A DNA stretch of 20,036 nucleotides from Syntrophales bacterium (GCA_023230905.1 JALNWL010000021.1:1-20036); one strand, 5' to 3'; shown: positions 1 to 7,998, counted from the stretch's first letter. Program-made: numbers and translations. The notes: generated from the sequence alone by a model not told the origin.

Positions 1-2287
1 CCGTATTGACGAGGCAAGCCCCCGGCTTCATCCGCTCCAGGGCGGCCGCGTCCAGAAGGCCGCGCGTCGCGTCGCTCAACGGCACGTGCAGGCTGACGAA
101 GTCGCTCTCGGCGAGCAGTTCTTCCAGGCCCGTCCGGACGGCGCTAAAGAGGGCGCCGTCCGCGACGAAGGGATCGTAATACAGGACACGGGCCCCGAAC
201 GGCCGGAGCCGCGCGGCGACCCCGGCGCCCACCTGGCCCAACCCCACCAGCCCCACGGTCTTTCCCCAGAGTTCCCGCCCCTGGTAGTTCAGGTAGGCCT
301 CGGCCATCCGGTTGAGGTCGCCGGCCTTCCCACCCGGCAGCTTCAGGAAGGCGCTCGCCTCGGGCAGCCTGCGCGCCATCATCAGCATGAACGCGATCAC
401 CAGGTCCGCCACGGCGTCGGCATTGCGGCCGGGGGTGTAGACCACGGGAATCCCGAACGCCCGGCAGGCCTCGACGTCCACGTTCACCGGATTGCCCCGG
501 CACGTGGCGATGAACCGGAGATCCGGAAGCTCACGGACGGCGTCCAGCGCCACCACGTCCATCTCGGTGATGAAGGCATGAAATCCCTTCAGCAGGCCGA
601 TCACGTCTTCGCCGCTGTAGACCTTTGCCGTCTCCCGCCAGTTGGCGTAGTCGACTTCGCCGTACTGCCGGAGCCGGTCCAGAACCATGTCGTCGAGCGA
701 GGCGGTGACCTTGATCCGGGGCCGGAAGCCGGGCGCGGGTTTTGCCCGGGAAACCGGGCGCTCCATCATCGCCGTCGTCAGCAGATTGGCCATGTGGCTG
801 TCGGCCGCCGCGCGCAGGCCGTGGGCCTCCTTCCAGCCGGCATAGAGCTTTCGGTAGGATTCGGCATCCCCGCCGGGCGCCTGCTCGCGCGCGATCGAAA
901 CCATCCGGGCGGCTGCCGCACCGAACGACGCAAAGGCGCCAACACCGACCGCGGCGCAAACGGCCGCCCCCAATGAGGAAGACTCGTGGGTCGCGGGCAC
1001 CTGAACCGCCCGGCCGGTCACGTCGCTCACGATCTCCGTCCAGAGCGGGCTGCGGGACAGGCCGCCGGTGATCTTCAGGGTTGGGACCGCCTGACCGGTC
1101 ACGGCCTCGATCTGCTTCAGATTGGCCGCGACGGAAAAGGCCAGGCCCTCAAGGACCGCCCGGCCCAGTTCCCGCCGACTGCTCCCGGGGCTCGCCATAT
1201 GTGACAGGGTCAGGTTCCCAACGGGGATTCCGATGGTCCGGCCGTCGAAGATATGGGCCCCCAGGGTCGAGGAGACCCCCTCCGCCCCCGGCGTCGACCG
1301 GGCCGCGTCGGCAAGCAGGGCCTCCATCGGGCGGGCGCAATCGGGATAGATCATGGCGGCGACCCACGCCAGCACCTCGCCCGTCGCCATACCGTTGCTC
1401 TCCGTCACATACAGTCCGGGGATGACGTGCTGCCCGTTCCAGAGCCGGCCCTCCGGATCGAACACCGGTCGGGCAGTCACGATCTGCAGCGGCGTGCTGG
1501 TGCCGGCGATGACGCCCAGATCGCCGGCCCGCACGGCGCCGGCGCCGAGGAGGCCGCACTGGGTGTCCGCACCGCCCGCGACCACCGGCGTGCCTTCCGC
1601 AAGTCCCAGGTGCAGGGCCGCCGCCGCCGTCAGACCGCCCAGACGGGTCCCGGCGTCCACGAGCGCGGGGAAGACCTCCGCCGGCAGCCCGAGGTCGTGG
1701 ATCAGGTCCTCCGCCCATTCGCGCCGGACCTGGTCGAACAGCAGGGTTTCCCCGGCCTGGGAGCGCTCGGCGGCCACCACGCCGCTCAGGCGGTACGCCA
1801 GCCAGTCGCTGAGGGTGAGGACGCGGGCCGCCCGGCCGAAGGCCTCCGGCGCGGCGGCTTTCATCCAGAGGAGGCGCGCCCCGGTGAAGATCGGACTCGG
1901 CCAGTGCCCCCCGATGCCGTGAACGCGGCCGCCGTGTTCCGCGCCCAGGATAAGACCCTCACCCAGGGCACGGGCGTCGTGATTGGGAGCGGCCAGCAGG
2001 ACATCCCCCGCGGCATCCAGCACCACCGTCGTGTGACGCATGCTGGTCGCGGAGATCGCCAGCACGTCCTCCGGCGTCGCGCCCGAGCGGGAGAGGACCT
2101 CACGGACCGCCCGGCCCAGCTTCGCCCAGACGTCGTCCAGGTCGAGATTGAATCCAAGACCGGCCGTCCCCGGCGCGACCGGATGGGACCAGCCCGCGCT
2201 CGCACTAAACACCCTCCCGCTCCCGACCTCCCACAGCAGACAGCGGCCGCCGGAGCCCCCCGCATCCAAACCCATCACGTACGTCAT
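1..2287 (-). CDS. Fused FGGY kinase (autoinducer-2 kinase LsrK-like) and D-2-hydroxyacid dehydrogenase, partial at window edge
   Basis: One uninterrupted frame of 762 codons runs from the ATG at 2287 (preceded by AAAGAGGTG) off the window edge. Residues 1-~495 are an FGGY-family sugar kinase: phosphate-binding LDAGGSGGR near residue 7, NHDAR, LTLSDWLAYRLSG, GGADTQCG with the presumed catalytic Asp241, and a second ATPase segment ITGGLSRSPLW near 405. HVIPG and the C-terminal LYAGWKEAHG...HMANLLTTA region resemble LsrK more than xylulokinase. From ~515 a D-isomer 2-hydroxyacid dehydrogenase begins, with the NAD-binding GLGQVG at 682-687 and HVPLSDATRGLL. Its catalytic Arg/Glu/His lie beyond the window. 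The internal Met499 has no visible ribosome site, so a real fusion is favoured over two genes. The family reactions are sugar (or AI-2) phosphorylation and NAD-linked 2-hydroxyacid oxidation. The actual substrates are unknown. Confidence 0.85.
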   Translation of the reverse strand, partial: MTYVMGLDAGGSGGRCLLWEVGSGRVFSASAGWSHPVAPGTAGLGFNLDLDDVWAKLGRAVREVLSRSGATPEDVLAISATSMRHTTVVLDAAGDVLLAAPNHDARALGEGLILGAEHGGRVHGIGGHWPSPIFTGARLLWMKAAAPEAFGRAARVLTLSDWLAYRLSGVVAAERSQAGETLLFDQVRREWAEDLIHDLGLPAEVFPALVDAGTRLGGLTAAAALHLGLAEGTPVVAGGADTQCGLLGAGAVRAGDLGVIAGTSTPLQIVTARPVFDPEGRLWNGQHVIPGLYVTESNGMATGEVLAWVAAMIYPDCARPMEALLADAARSTPGAEGVSSTLGAHIFDGRTIGIPVGNLTLSHMASPGSSRRELGRAVLEGLAFSVAANLKQIEAVTGQAVPTLKITGGLSRSPLWTEIVSDVTGRAVQVPATHESSSLGAAVCAAVGVGAFASFGAAAARMVSIAREQAPGGDAESYRKLYAGWKEAHGLRAAADSHMANLLTTAMMERPVSRAKPAPGFRPRIKVTASLDDMVLDRLRQYGEVDYANWRETAKVYSGEDVIGLLKGFHAFITEMDVVALDAVRELPDLRFIATCRGNPVNVDVEACRAFGIPVVYTPGRNADAVADLVIAFMLMMARRLPEASAFLKLPGGKAGDLNRMAEAYLNYQGRELWGKTVGLVGLGQVGAGVAARLRPFGARVLYYDPFVADGALFSAVRTGLEELLAESDFVSLHVPLSDATRGLLDAAALERMKPGACLVNT

Positions 2288-2301
2288 CGTCACACCTCTT
2301 T

Positions 2302-2313
2302 AATGCATGCATT
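2302..2313. promoter_or_regulatory. 12-bp perfect palindrome before the kinase fusion gene
   Basis: AATGCATGCATT is a perfect palindrome just upstream of the ribosome site of the kinase/dehydrogenase gene. It could be an operator in the 129-bp gap after typA. No -35/-10 pair was recognised there, so function is uncertain. Confidence 0.25.
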
Positions 2314-2375
2314 TGCCCTTCCCGCACATCGGGCATCGCTCCCGGGCAAACCGTCACGCTGCACCCCCGCCCGGC

Positions 2376-2393
2376 CCGGGAATCCGCTCCCGG
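2376..2393 (-). terminator. Weak hairpin after typA
   Basis: CCGGGA-N6-TCCCGG forms a 6-bp stem 24 bases past the typA stop. There is no T-tract, so it is at best a weak or factor-dependent terminator. Confidence 0.2.
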
Positions 2394-2416
2394 AGGCGCA
2401 TCGCGCGGCAAACCCC

Positions 2417-4231
2417 TCAGGACCGGACCGTGCGCGTGTAGGCAACCAGGTCGAGCTTCCGAAGACGAATGCTATGCGGCGTCACCTCCACCAGCTCGTC
2501 CTCGGCGATGAATTCGATGGACTGGTCCAGGGACAGGAGGCGCGGCGGACGCAGAGTCACGGTCGCCTCGGAGGTGGAGCTGCGCATATTCGTCAGTTTC
2601 TTCTCTTTGACGATGTTGACGTTGAGATCGCCCGTGCGGTTGCGCTCCCCGACGATCATCCCGCCGTAAACCTCGGTCCCCACGGGCACGAACATCTCGC
2701 CGCGATCCGCCATGGCGAGACTGGCATACGTATTCACCCGGCCGACGCGGTCCGCCACGAGGGCGCCGCTCACCCGCTGCGGTATGGGTCCCGCCCAGGG
2801 CTCGTACCCCTCGAAGAGGGTGTTCATCACCCCGGAGCCCTTGGTGTCCGTCATGAAATGGCTTCGGAACCCGATGAGCCCCCGGGAGGGGATGATGAAC
2901 TCCAGGTTCACCCGGCCGCTGCCCCGGTTCACGAGCAGGGTCATCCGCCCCTTTCGCGCGGCCAGCTTCTCCGTCAGAATGCCGATGTACACCTCGGGAA
3001 CGTCGATGAACAAACGCTCCACGGGCTCCAGGGTCTTGCCATTCTCTTCCCGGGTGATGACCCGGGGACGGGACACCATGCATTCATAGCCTTCCCGGCG
3101 CATCGTTTCGATGAGTACCGCCATCTGCAGTTCTCCGCGGCCGCAGATCTCGAAGGCGTCCTTGCGCTCCAGGGGCTGGAAGCGGAGTGCCACGTTTTTC
3201 AACGTCTCCCTCTCCAGCCGGTCCCGCAGGTGGCGCGAGGTGAGATACTTCCCCTCCTTGCCGGCGAACGGACCATTGTTCACATAGAAGATCATCGATA
3301 CGGTCGGCTCATCGACACGGATGCGCGGCAGCGGCCGCGGGGTCACGAGGGCCGCCACCGTATCGCCGATGTTGACGCCCTCCACGCCGGCAAAGGCGGC
3401 GATGTCCCCGGCTTCGACCCGCTCCACGGCTTTGCGCTGCAGGCCGTGGAAGGTATAGAGGGCGGAGAAGCGGACCCCTGGCGTGTCTTCGTGCTCGCCG
3501 CAGAGGGTATAGCCCTGGTTGATCTCCAGCGTCCCGTTCATGAGTCGCCCGATCGCCAGTTGCCCCACATAGGGGTCGTAGTCCAGATTGGTGACAAGGA
3601 ACTGCGGGGCGGCCCCGTCGTCGCCTTCCGGACCGGGGATGCGCTTGAGGATCGTCTCGAACAGGGGCTTGAAATCGGCGGAACCATCCCCCTGCACCTC
3701 ATGGGCGACACCGGCCTTGGCGTTGGTGTACAGGACGGCAAATTCGATCTGCGCCTCGTCGGCGTCCAGGTCGATGAAGAGATCGTAGACCTCGTTCAAG
3801 ACCGCTTCGATCCGCGCGTCCGACCGGTCGATCTTGTTGATGACGAGGATGATGGGGAGTTTCGCGGCCAGGGCCTTCTTCACGACGAAGCGGGTCTGGG
3901 GCAGCGGCCCTTCGCTGGCATCGACCAGGAGGATCGCCCCGTCGACCATGTTGAGGCTCCGCTCCACCTCGCCGCCGAAATCGGCGTGTCCGGGGGTATC
4001 GACGATATTGATCTTCACCTCCCCGTACCGGATGGCCGTGTTCTTCGCGGTAATGGTGATGCCGCGCTCCTTCTCCAAATCCAGGGAATCCATCACCCGC
4101 TCCTCCACGACCTGATGGATCCGGAAGGTGCCGGTCTGCCGGAGCATGGCATCGACCAGCGTGGTCTTGCCGTGATCGACATGGGAAATGATGGCGATAT
4201 TTCGAATCTGTTTCTTGCGTGGGCTCGACAT
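2417..4231 (-). CDS. typA: Ribosome-associated GTPase TypA/BipA
   Basis: A 604-residue translational GTPase of the usual TypA/BipA length. It acts on the ribosome in large-subunit assembly and in adaptation to stress or cold. G1 is HVDHGKTT at 17-24, switch I carries RGITI (~54), G3 is DTPGHADF (~77) and G4 is NKID (~131). Domain II, the EF-G-like domain III (RGELQMAVLIETMRREG) and the BipA-specific C-terminal part (RGLIGFRSHFMTDTKG...) all follow. The ATG at 4231 follows GGAAAGGA at good spacing. The gene looks intact. It is the housekeeping anchor of the window and lies upstream of the kinase fusion in the same direction, separated by 129 bases. A promoter and a long leader containing a hairpin lie upstream. 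Confidence 0.97.
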   Translation of the reverse strand: MSSPRKKQIRNIAIISHVDHGKTTLVDAMLRQTGTFRIHQVVEERVMDSLDLEKERGITITAKNTAIRYGEVKINIVDTPGHADFGGEVERSLNMVDGAILLVDASEGPLPQTRFVVKKALAAKLPIILVINKIDRSDARIEAVLNEVYDLFIDLDADEAQIEFAVLYTNAKAGVAHEVQGDGSADFKPLFETILKRIPGPEGDDGAAPQFLVTNLDYDPYVGQLAIGRLMNGTLEINQGYTLCGEHEDTPGVRFSALYTFHGLQRKAVERVEAGDIAAFAGVEGVNIGDTVAALVTPRPLPRIRVDEPTVSMIFYVNNGPFAGKEGKYLTSRHLRDRLERETLKNVALRFQPLERKDAFEICGRGELQMAVLIETMRREGYECMVSRPRVITREENGKTLEPVERLFIDVPEVYIGILTEKLAARKGRMTLLVNRGSGRVNLEFIIPSRGLIGFRSHFMTDTKGSGVMNTLFEGYEPWAGPIPQRVSGALVADRVGRVNTYASLAMADRGEMFVPVGTEVYGGMIVGERNRTGDLNVNIVKEKKLTNMRSSTSEATVTLRPPRLLSLDQSIEFIAEDELVEVTPHSIRLRKLDLVAYTRTVRS

Positions 4232-4384
4232 TGCGTCCTTTCCGTACTCGACCGGCGAACCGGTCCGCGTCCTTGCTCCCCCGGCATCGGCCTTCCCGTG
4301 TAATCCGTCGTCTGCGTTCCGGGTGGCGGCCGTTCCGAATTATCGTGTCCGGCTACGGCGTACCAGCGTTCGGATGTCAAGGAA

Positions 4385-4403
4385 AAGCGGCCCGAGGCCG
4401 CTT
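4385..4403 (-). terminator. Hairpin in the typA leader, possible attenuator
   Basis: A perfect 8-bp stem (AAGCGGCC, 3-base loop, GGCCGCTT). Read on the minus strand it is followed by TTCC TTG, giving a short T-rich run directly after the stem. It lies between the proposed typA promoter and the typA start, so it could act as a leaky terminator or attenuator in the typA leader. Confidence 0.35.
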
Positions 4404-4480
4404 CTGGGCCTTCATTGTCGTCAAGCGGGCCATTTCATGCGTGACCAATCGTTCATTCGAAAGAAACTCAACGGGTTATG

Positions 4481-4508
4481 ACTTTACCTTAAAATACCGC
4501 GAAGTCAA
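4481..4508 (-). promoter_or_regulatory. Candidate sigma70-type promoter for typA
   Basis: On the minus strand TTGACT (4508-4503), a 16-base spacer and TAAAGT (4486-4481) make a fair -35/-10 pair. It implies a leader of roughly 240 nt before the typA ATG. It is a sequence match only. Confidence 0.45.
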
Positions 4509-4545
4509 GAAAAATGGGGTTAGCGGCCTTTCCCCTGGATTTCTC

Positions 4546-4574
4546 TTGACATCCTGGCAATCTTCCCGTATTTG
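4546..4574 (+). promoter_or_regulatory. Sigma70-type promoter of the flavoenzyme/microprotein operon
   Basis: A perfect -35 TTGACA (4546-4551), a 17-base spacer and the -10-like TATTTG (4569-4574). The expected start is near 4581, inside the palindrome at 4577-4608. This is the strongest plus-strand promoter match ahead of the 4707 gene. Confidence 0.6.
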
Positions 4575-4576
4575 GC

Positions 4577-4608
4577 ACCTGGTAATACCATCTGCTTTAG
4601 TACCAGGT
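4577..4608. promoter_or_regulatory. Operator-like inverted repeat with FadR-family core
   Basis: ACCTGGTA (4577-4584) and TACCAGGT (4601-4608) are perfect inverted arms 16 bases apart. The left arm is part of TGGTAATACCA (4580-4590), which fits the TNGTNNNACNA consensus known for the FadR subfamily of GntR regulators. It covers the predicted transcription start, the position expected for a repressor. A FadR-family gene lies at 8607-9365 in the same direction. I did not find a second full match in the other intergenic regions. Confidence 0.6.
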
Positions 4609-4629
4609 TGGGGCGCTTGTTGCTCCGCT

Positions 4630-4664
4630 GGCTCTCCCGGCAGAGCCGGATGCCTCCGGGAGAG
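4630..4664 (+). promoter_or_regulatory. Leader with mutually exclusive hairpins
   Basis: CTCTCCCGG (4632-4640) can pair perfectly with CCGGGAGAG (4656-4664). Alternatively GGCTCT (4630-4635) can pair with AGAGCC (4642-4647). The two stems share bases and cannot form together. The leader ends at a strong ribosome site before 4707. No known riboswitch was recognised. Confidence 0.3.
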
Positions 4665-4706
4665 TGGGTTTCAAAGCGGGTGGAATAATCGACAGGAGGC
4701 GATTCC

Positions 4707-6209
4707 ATGACAGATTACGACGTCATCGTCATCGGCGCGGGCTGCGGCGGCCTCAGCGTGGGCGCCCTGCTCGCCAAGCAGGGCCGCAAGGTGCTCGTCC
4801 TGGAACAGAGCGACCGGATCGGCGGGTGCTGCTCCACCTTCCAAAAGGAGGGGTACACGTTCGATCTGGGCGCATCCCTGATCGAGGACGCGGAGGTGAT
4901 CGACTGGTGCTTCCAGCGTCTCGGCACGACCCTTGACCGCGAGGTGGATCTGGTCAGTTGCGATCCCGTCTACGACGTGATCATGAAGGACGGCACCCGA
5001 CTCAAATATCCCCTGTCGGCCGAGGCTTCGGCCCGGAACATCGGCGCCCTCGCGCCCGAGGACGTCAAGGGCTGGCACGCCTACGCCGATTACATGCAGG
5101 GATTCCTCGACGCCGCCCTGAAAGGCTTCTTCCTCGCGCCGGCGAACACCCAGGGCGACCTCGTGAACCTTTTCGCCAAGACCCCGAAACTGCTCAAGTA
5201 CGGCCCCATGTTCGCGAGCAGCTACCAGGGCGTGATGGAGAAGTATTTCCAGGATACGAGGATCCGCGAATCCATCGCCTTTCAGAGCTTTTACGGCGGC
5301 CTGCCCCCGGACAGCTGCCCGGGCTACATCGCCATGATCCCCTGGTCCGAGCACGCCGGCATCTATTACAGCAAGGGGGGGATGATCGGCATCCCGCGCG
5401 CCCTCGAACGCCTCGGGCAGAATTTCGGCCTGACCGTCCGGCTGAAGACCCGGGTGAGCCGCGTGATCGTCCGGAACCGGCGCGCCCTCGGCGTGGCCCT
5501 TGCCGACGGCACGGAGATCACATCCGACCTGGTCGTCTCGGACATCAACGCGAAGCTCCTGTACCTGAAGATGATCGGAGAGGAACACCTGCCCTGGCTT
5601 GCACGCGTGGGCATCAAGAGCTACGAATATTCCATGGCGACGCCGATGCTCTATCTCGGCGTTGACTACACCCCGCCCCTCGAGGGACATCACACCCTCA
5701 TCAGCCGTCCGATGGATGAGCTGAACGACTACTGGTGGAACGTCTACAAGAAGGATCGCTATGCCGAAGAGCATTTCGGCATCGTCAGTTGGACCTCGCA
5801 CTCCGACCCCGGCCTGGCCCCGCAGGAGGGCCACCACGTCCTCGTCCTGACCCTCGAACCCGGCCCGTACCGTCTCCACGGCACCACATGGGACGACTTC
5901 AAGGCCGCCCTGACGGAACAGATCCTCGACTACATGTCGAAGCGGTACATTCCCGGCCTGGCGGAGCACGTCCGGGTCGCCGAACTGTCGACGCCGGTGG
6001 ACTTCGAGCGCCGGCTCCTCTCACCCGAGGGGGCCATCTACGCCCTGCGCCAGGACCTGACGAGCGGCGTCACGTTCCGCCCCGCCGCCAAATCCAAAAG
6101 CATCGCCGGACTCTACCTCGTCGGCGCCTCGACGCATCCGGGCGGCGGCGTCCCCACGACCATCGCCTCGGGCATGATCGCGGCCGACCTCATCCAACGC
6201 TACGAGTAG
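4707..6209 (+). CDS. CrtI/CrtN-like FAD-dependent oxidoreductase, copy 1
   Basis: A 500-residue flavoprotein of the phytoene desaturase / retinol saturase-like amine-oxidase superfamily. The N-terminal dinucleotide-binding GAGCGG (10-15) is followed by VLVLEQSDRIGGCCSTF, and the C-terminal FAD-closing motif GLYLVGASTHPGGGVPTT lies near 465-482. Start: ATG after AGGAGGCGATTCC, and the N-terminus aligns with copy 2. It should catalyse an FAD-linked desaturation, saturation or isomerisation of a hydrophobic polyene or isoprenoid-like molecule. No carotenoid synthase or prenyltransferase is nearby, so carotenoid synthesis is not supported. Its stop codon overlaps the ribosome site of the following microprotein (10-base gap), suggesting translational coupling. 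A paralogue follows at 6490. Substrate unknown. Confidence 0.88.
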   Translation: MTDYDVIVIGAGCGGLSVGALLAKQGRKVLVLEQSDRIGGCCSTFQKEGYTFDLGASLIEDAEVIDWCFQRLGTTLDREVDLVSCDPVYDVIMKDGTRLKYPLSAEASARNIGALAPEDVKGWHAYADYMQGFLDAALKGFFLAPANTQGDLVNLFAKTPKLLKYGPMFASSYQGVMEKYFQDTRIRESIAFQSFYGGLPPDSCPGYIAMIPWSEHAGIYYSKGGMIGIPRALERLGQNFGLTVRLKTRVSRVIVRNRRALGVALADGTEITSDLVVSDINAKLLYLKMIGEEHLPWLARVGIKSYEYSMATPMLYLGVDYTPPLEGHHTLISRPMDELNDYWWNVYKKDRYAEEHFGIVSWTSHSDPGLAPQEGHHVLVLTLEPGPYRLHGTTWDDFKAALTEQILDYMSKRYIPGLAEHVRVAELSTPVDFERRLLSPEGAIYALRQDLTSGVTFRPAAKSKSIAGLYLVGASTHPGGGVPTTIASGMIAADLIQRYE

Positions 6210-6219
6210 GAGGAGACCC

Positions 6220-6360
6220 ATGAACATCAAGAAGATTCTGCTGTTGGCGGGTGCGGCTGTCGCCGTGTACGTCTACGTGAAGCAGCCGGAGCGCAAGAAG
6301 CGCTTCCTCAGGGAGATCCTGCGTCAAGTGCCGTACCTCATCCCGCGGTACTTTGCATAG
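6220..6360 (+). CDS. Single-span membrane microprotein, copy 1 (46 aa)
   Basis: ATG at 6220 follows TAGGAGGAGACCC, a strong site overlapping the upstream stop. The 46-residue product has a short lysine-containing N-terminus, one hydrophobic span at ~6-20 (ILLLAGAAVAVYVYV) and a basic tail ending RFLREILRQVPYLIPRYFA. By the positive-inside rule both ends are basic, so topology is unclear. A relative with the same layout and tail pattern follows copy 2 of the flavoenzyme (8022-8171), which strongly supports it as a real gene. A membrane anchor, substrate-access or stability factor for the flavoenzyme is a reasonable inference. I do not recognise the family with certainty. A gene this short is easily missed by gene callers. 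Confidence 0.8.
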   Translation: MNIKKILLLAGAAVAVYVYVKQPERKKRFLREILRQVPYLIPRYFA

Positions 6361-6363
6361 GCC

Positions 6364-6380
6364 CGGGCGTCCGCCGCCCG
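6364..6380 (+). other. Hairpin after microprotein 1
   Basis: CGGGCG, 5-base loop, CGCCCG starts four bases after the microprotein stop, without a T-tract. It may stabilise mRNA ends or tune expression between the two cassettes rather than terminate. Confidence 0.3.
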
Positions 6381-6440
6381 CGACCCCTTCGGATCGCCGG
6401 AGCGTGGTTCGCCGGAAGCGGCCGGACGATCACGAACAGC

Positions 6441-6460
6441 GCACGGGCAAAGATCCGTGC
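6441..6460 (+). other. Hairpin upstream of flavoenzyme copy 2
   Basis: GCACGG and CCGTGC pair across an 8-base loop about 30 bases before the start at 6490. It sits in the 129-base gap between the cassettes, where I found no convincing promoter. Confidence 0.25.
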
Positions 6461-6489
6461 AAGATCGCATCGGAAAGGAGAGCAGACTT

Positions 6490-7998
6490 ATGGCAGACTA
6501 TGACGTTATCGTGATCGGGGCGGGACTGGGCGGCCTCTCGTCGGGGGCGCTGCTGGCCCATCGGGGGCTCAAGGTTCTGGTCCTGGAGCAGAGCGGCCGC
6601 ATCGGCGGTTGCTGTTCCACGTTCGAGCGGGACGGGTACCGGCATGACGTCGGGGCGTCCATCGTGGAAATCACGCAGCCCATCGAACTGGTTTTCAAGG
6701 CCCTCGGAACCAGCTTCGGCGAAGAGGTCGATCTGATTCCCTGCGATCCGATCTTTTCGGTGATGTATCGCAACGGCGAGCGCATCACGGTGGAAAAATC
6801 CATCGAAGCAACCGGAAAACTGATCGCCTCCCTGGACCCGGCAGACGGAAGGCGCTGGTTCGACTTCTGCGATTACTGCAGCGACATGATGGACGTACTG
6901 CTGGACAGCATCCTGGTGGAGCCAGCCGACACCCTGGGCGACATGGCTCGGGTGGTCAAGAAGAACCCGGCCCTGCTCCGCTATCTTCCGAACTTCATGT
7001 CCACCTATCAGGACCTGATCCAGAAGTACTTCAAGAGCGACCAGGTCCAGCGGACCATGGCCTACCAGTCGCTCTACATGGGCATGCCGCCGGCCCTTTG
7101 CCCCGGACCGTTCGCCATGATCCCCTACAGCGAGCACCGCGGCATCTGGTATCCGCGAGGCGGCATGATCCGCATTCCCGAGGCCCTCGTCCGTTGCGGG
7201 CAGAAGGACGGGATGGAACTCCGGCTGAACACGCCCGTGACGAGCGTGATCGTCCGCAACGGCCGCGCGAAGGGCGTCGTCCTGGAAGACGGCAGGGAGA
7301 TCAGCTCCCGGATGGTCGTCTCCAACGTGAACCCCAGGATGCTCTACCTGGACCTCATCGGCGAACAGCACCTGCCGTGGCTGACGCGGACCGGCGTCAA
7401 GAGCCTCAAGTACGGCAAGTCCCTGTGCATGGTTTACGTCGGCGTGGACTGCAAGCCGCCGCTGGACGCGCACCACAGCTACATCGCCGTCTCTATGCAG
7501 GAGGTGAACGACTTCTGGGCAAAGCATGTGGAGACGGGGGTCATGCTGCCGGCGAATGCAAATTACGGCCTCGTCTGCTGGCCGTCGCACTCGGACGACT
7601 CGCTGGCCCCGGAAGGCCATCACGTCCTGAACGTGATCCCGGAATCCTTCTACCATCTGAAGGGGACGAACTGGGACGCCTTCAAGGACCGGTTCATCGA
7701 CGAATACATCGACTACCTCTCCGAAAAACTGGTCCCGGACCTGAGGGGACACATCACCCATGCCATCGGGTCCTCCCCGGTGGATTTCGAACGCCACCTG
7801 CGCCTTCCCGAGGGGTCCATCTACTGCTTCCACCAGGACGCCTCACACCAGGCAGTCTTTCGACCCTCGTCCAAATCGAAATGCATCGATGGCCTCTACC
7901 TCACGGGGTCGGGGACCCACCCCGGCGGCGGCGTTCCCACGACCATGTCTTCCGGTTACATCGCCTACAGCCAGATCCTGAAACACGAACGATGCTAA
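6490..7998 (+). CDS. CrtI/CrtN-like FAD-dependent oxidoreductase, copy 2
   Basis: A 502-residue paralogue of the 4707 gene, collinear along its whole length. It has GAGLGG at 10-15, VLVLEQSGRIGGCCSTF, the CPGPFAMIPYSEH block and a C-terminal GLYLTGSGTHPGGGVPTT. By eye roughly half the residues match copy 1. The ATG at 6490 is chosen because MADYDVIVIGAG aligns with the start of copy 1 and GGAAAGGAG lies upstream. A GTG at 6457 would add 11 residues with no homology. The FAD-binding motifs are intact in both copies, so neither looks dead. Differences concentrate in the middle (about residues 90-165 and around 345), the likely substrate-facing part. The two could be two steps on one substrate, or a heteromeric pair. 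Confidence 0.88.
   Translation: MADYDVIVIGAGLGGLSSGALLAHRGLKVLVLEQSGRIGGCCSTFERDGYRHDVGASIVEITQPIELVFKALGTSFGEEVDLIPCDPIFSVMYRNGERITVEKSIEATGKLIASLDPADGRRWFDFCDYCSDMMDVLLDSILVEPADTLGDMARVVKKNPALLRYLPNFMSTYQDLIQKYFKSDQVQRTMAYQSLYMGMPPALCPGPFAMIPYSEHRGIWYPRGGMIRIPEALVRCGQKDGMELRLNTPVTSVIVRNGRAKGVVLEDGREISSRMVVSNVNPRMLYLDLIGEQHLPWLTRTGVKSLKYGKSLCMVYVGVDCKPPLDAHHSYIAVSMQEVNDFWAKHVETGVMLPANANYGLVCWPSHSDDSLAPEGHHVLNVIPESFYHLKGTNWDAFKDRFIDEYIDYLSEKLVPDLRGHITHAIGSSPVDFERHLRLPEGSIYCFHQDASHQAVFRPSSKSKCIDGLYLTGSGTHPGGGVPTTMSSGYIAYSQILKHERC

Larger units (their letters stand above)
4232..4706. other. Divergent intergenic control region, no gene
   Basis: These 475 bases separate typA (minus) from the flavoenzyme operon (plus). 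Short open frames here lack ribosome sites and recognisable protein sequence. The region holds one promoter per strand, an operator-like palindrome and three hairpins, listed separately. The stretch around 4440-4600 is clearly more A/T-rich than the flanking genes. Confidence 0.7.

Noticed and set aside
1253..4303. Open frame of about 1016 codons on the plus strand, antisense to the kinase fusion and typA
   Set aside because: It mirrors the codon pattern of well-recognised minus-strand genes in high-GC DNA, crosses two unrelated genes and shows no recognisable domain or ribosome site.
4219..4710. 163-codon plus-strand frame across the typA start and the intergenic region
   Set aside because: It starts inside typA without a ribosome site, covers promoter and hairpin elements, and its product has no recognisable features.
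6457..6489. GTG start 11 codons upstream for flavoenzyme copy 2
   Set aside because: The added residues have no counterpart in copy 1, and the ATG at 6490 has AAGGAG upstream and aligns exactly.
4671..7833. Antisense open frames of 432 and 467 codons (4671-5969 and 6430-7833) opposite the two flavoenzymes
   Set aside because: They resemble each other only because the sense genes are paralogues; no motif or start signal supports them.
4707..7998. Carotenoid biosynthesis cluster
   Set aside because: Only CrtI/CrtN-like enzymes are present. No phytoene or squalene synthase-like gene, cyclase or prenyltransferase was found, so the pathway name is not supported.
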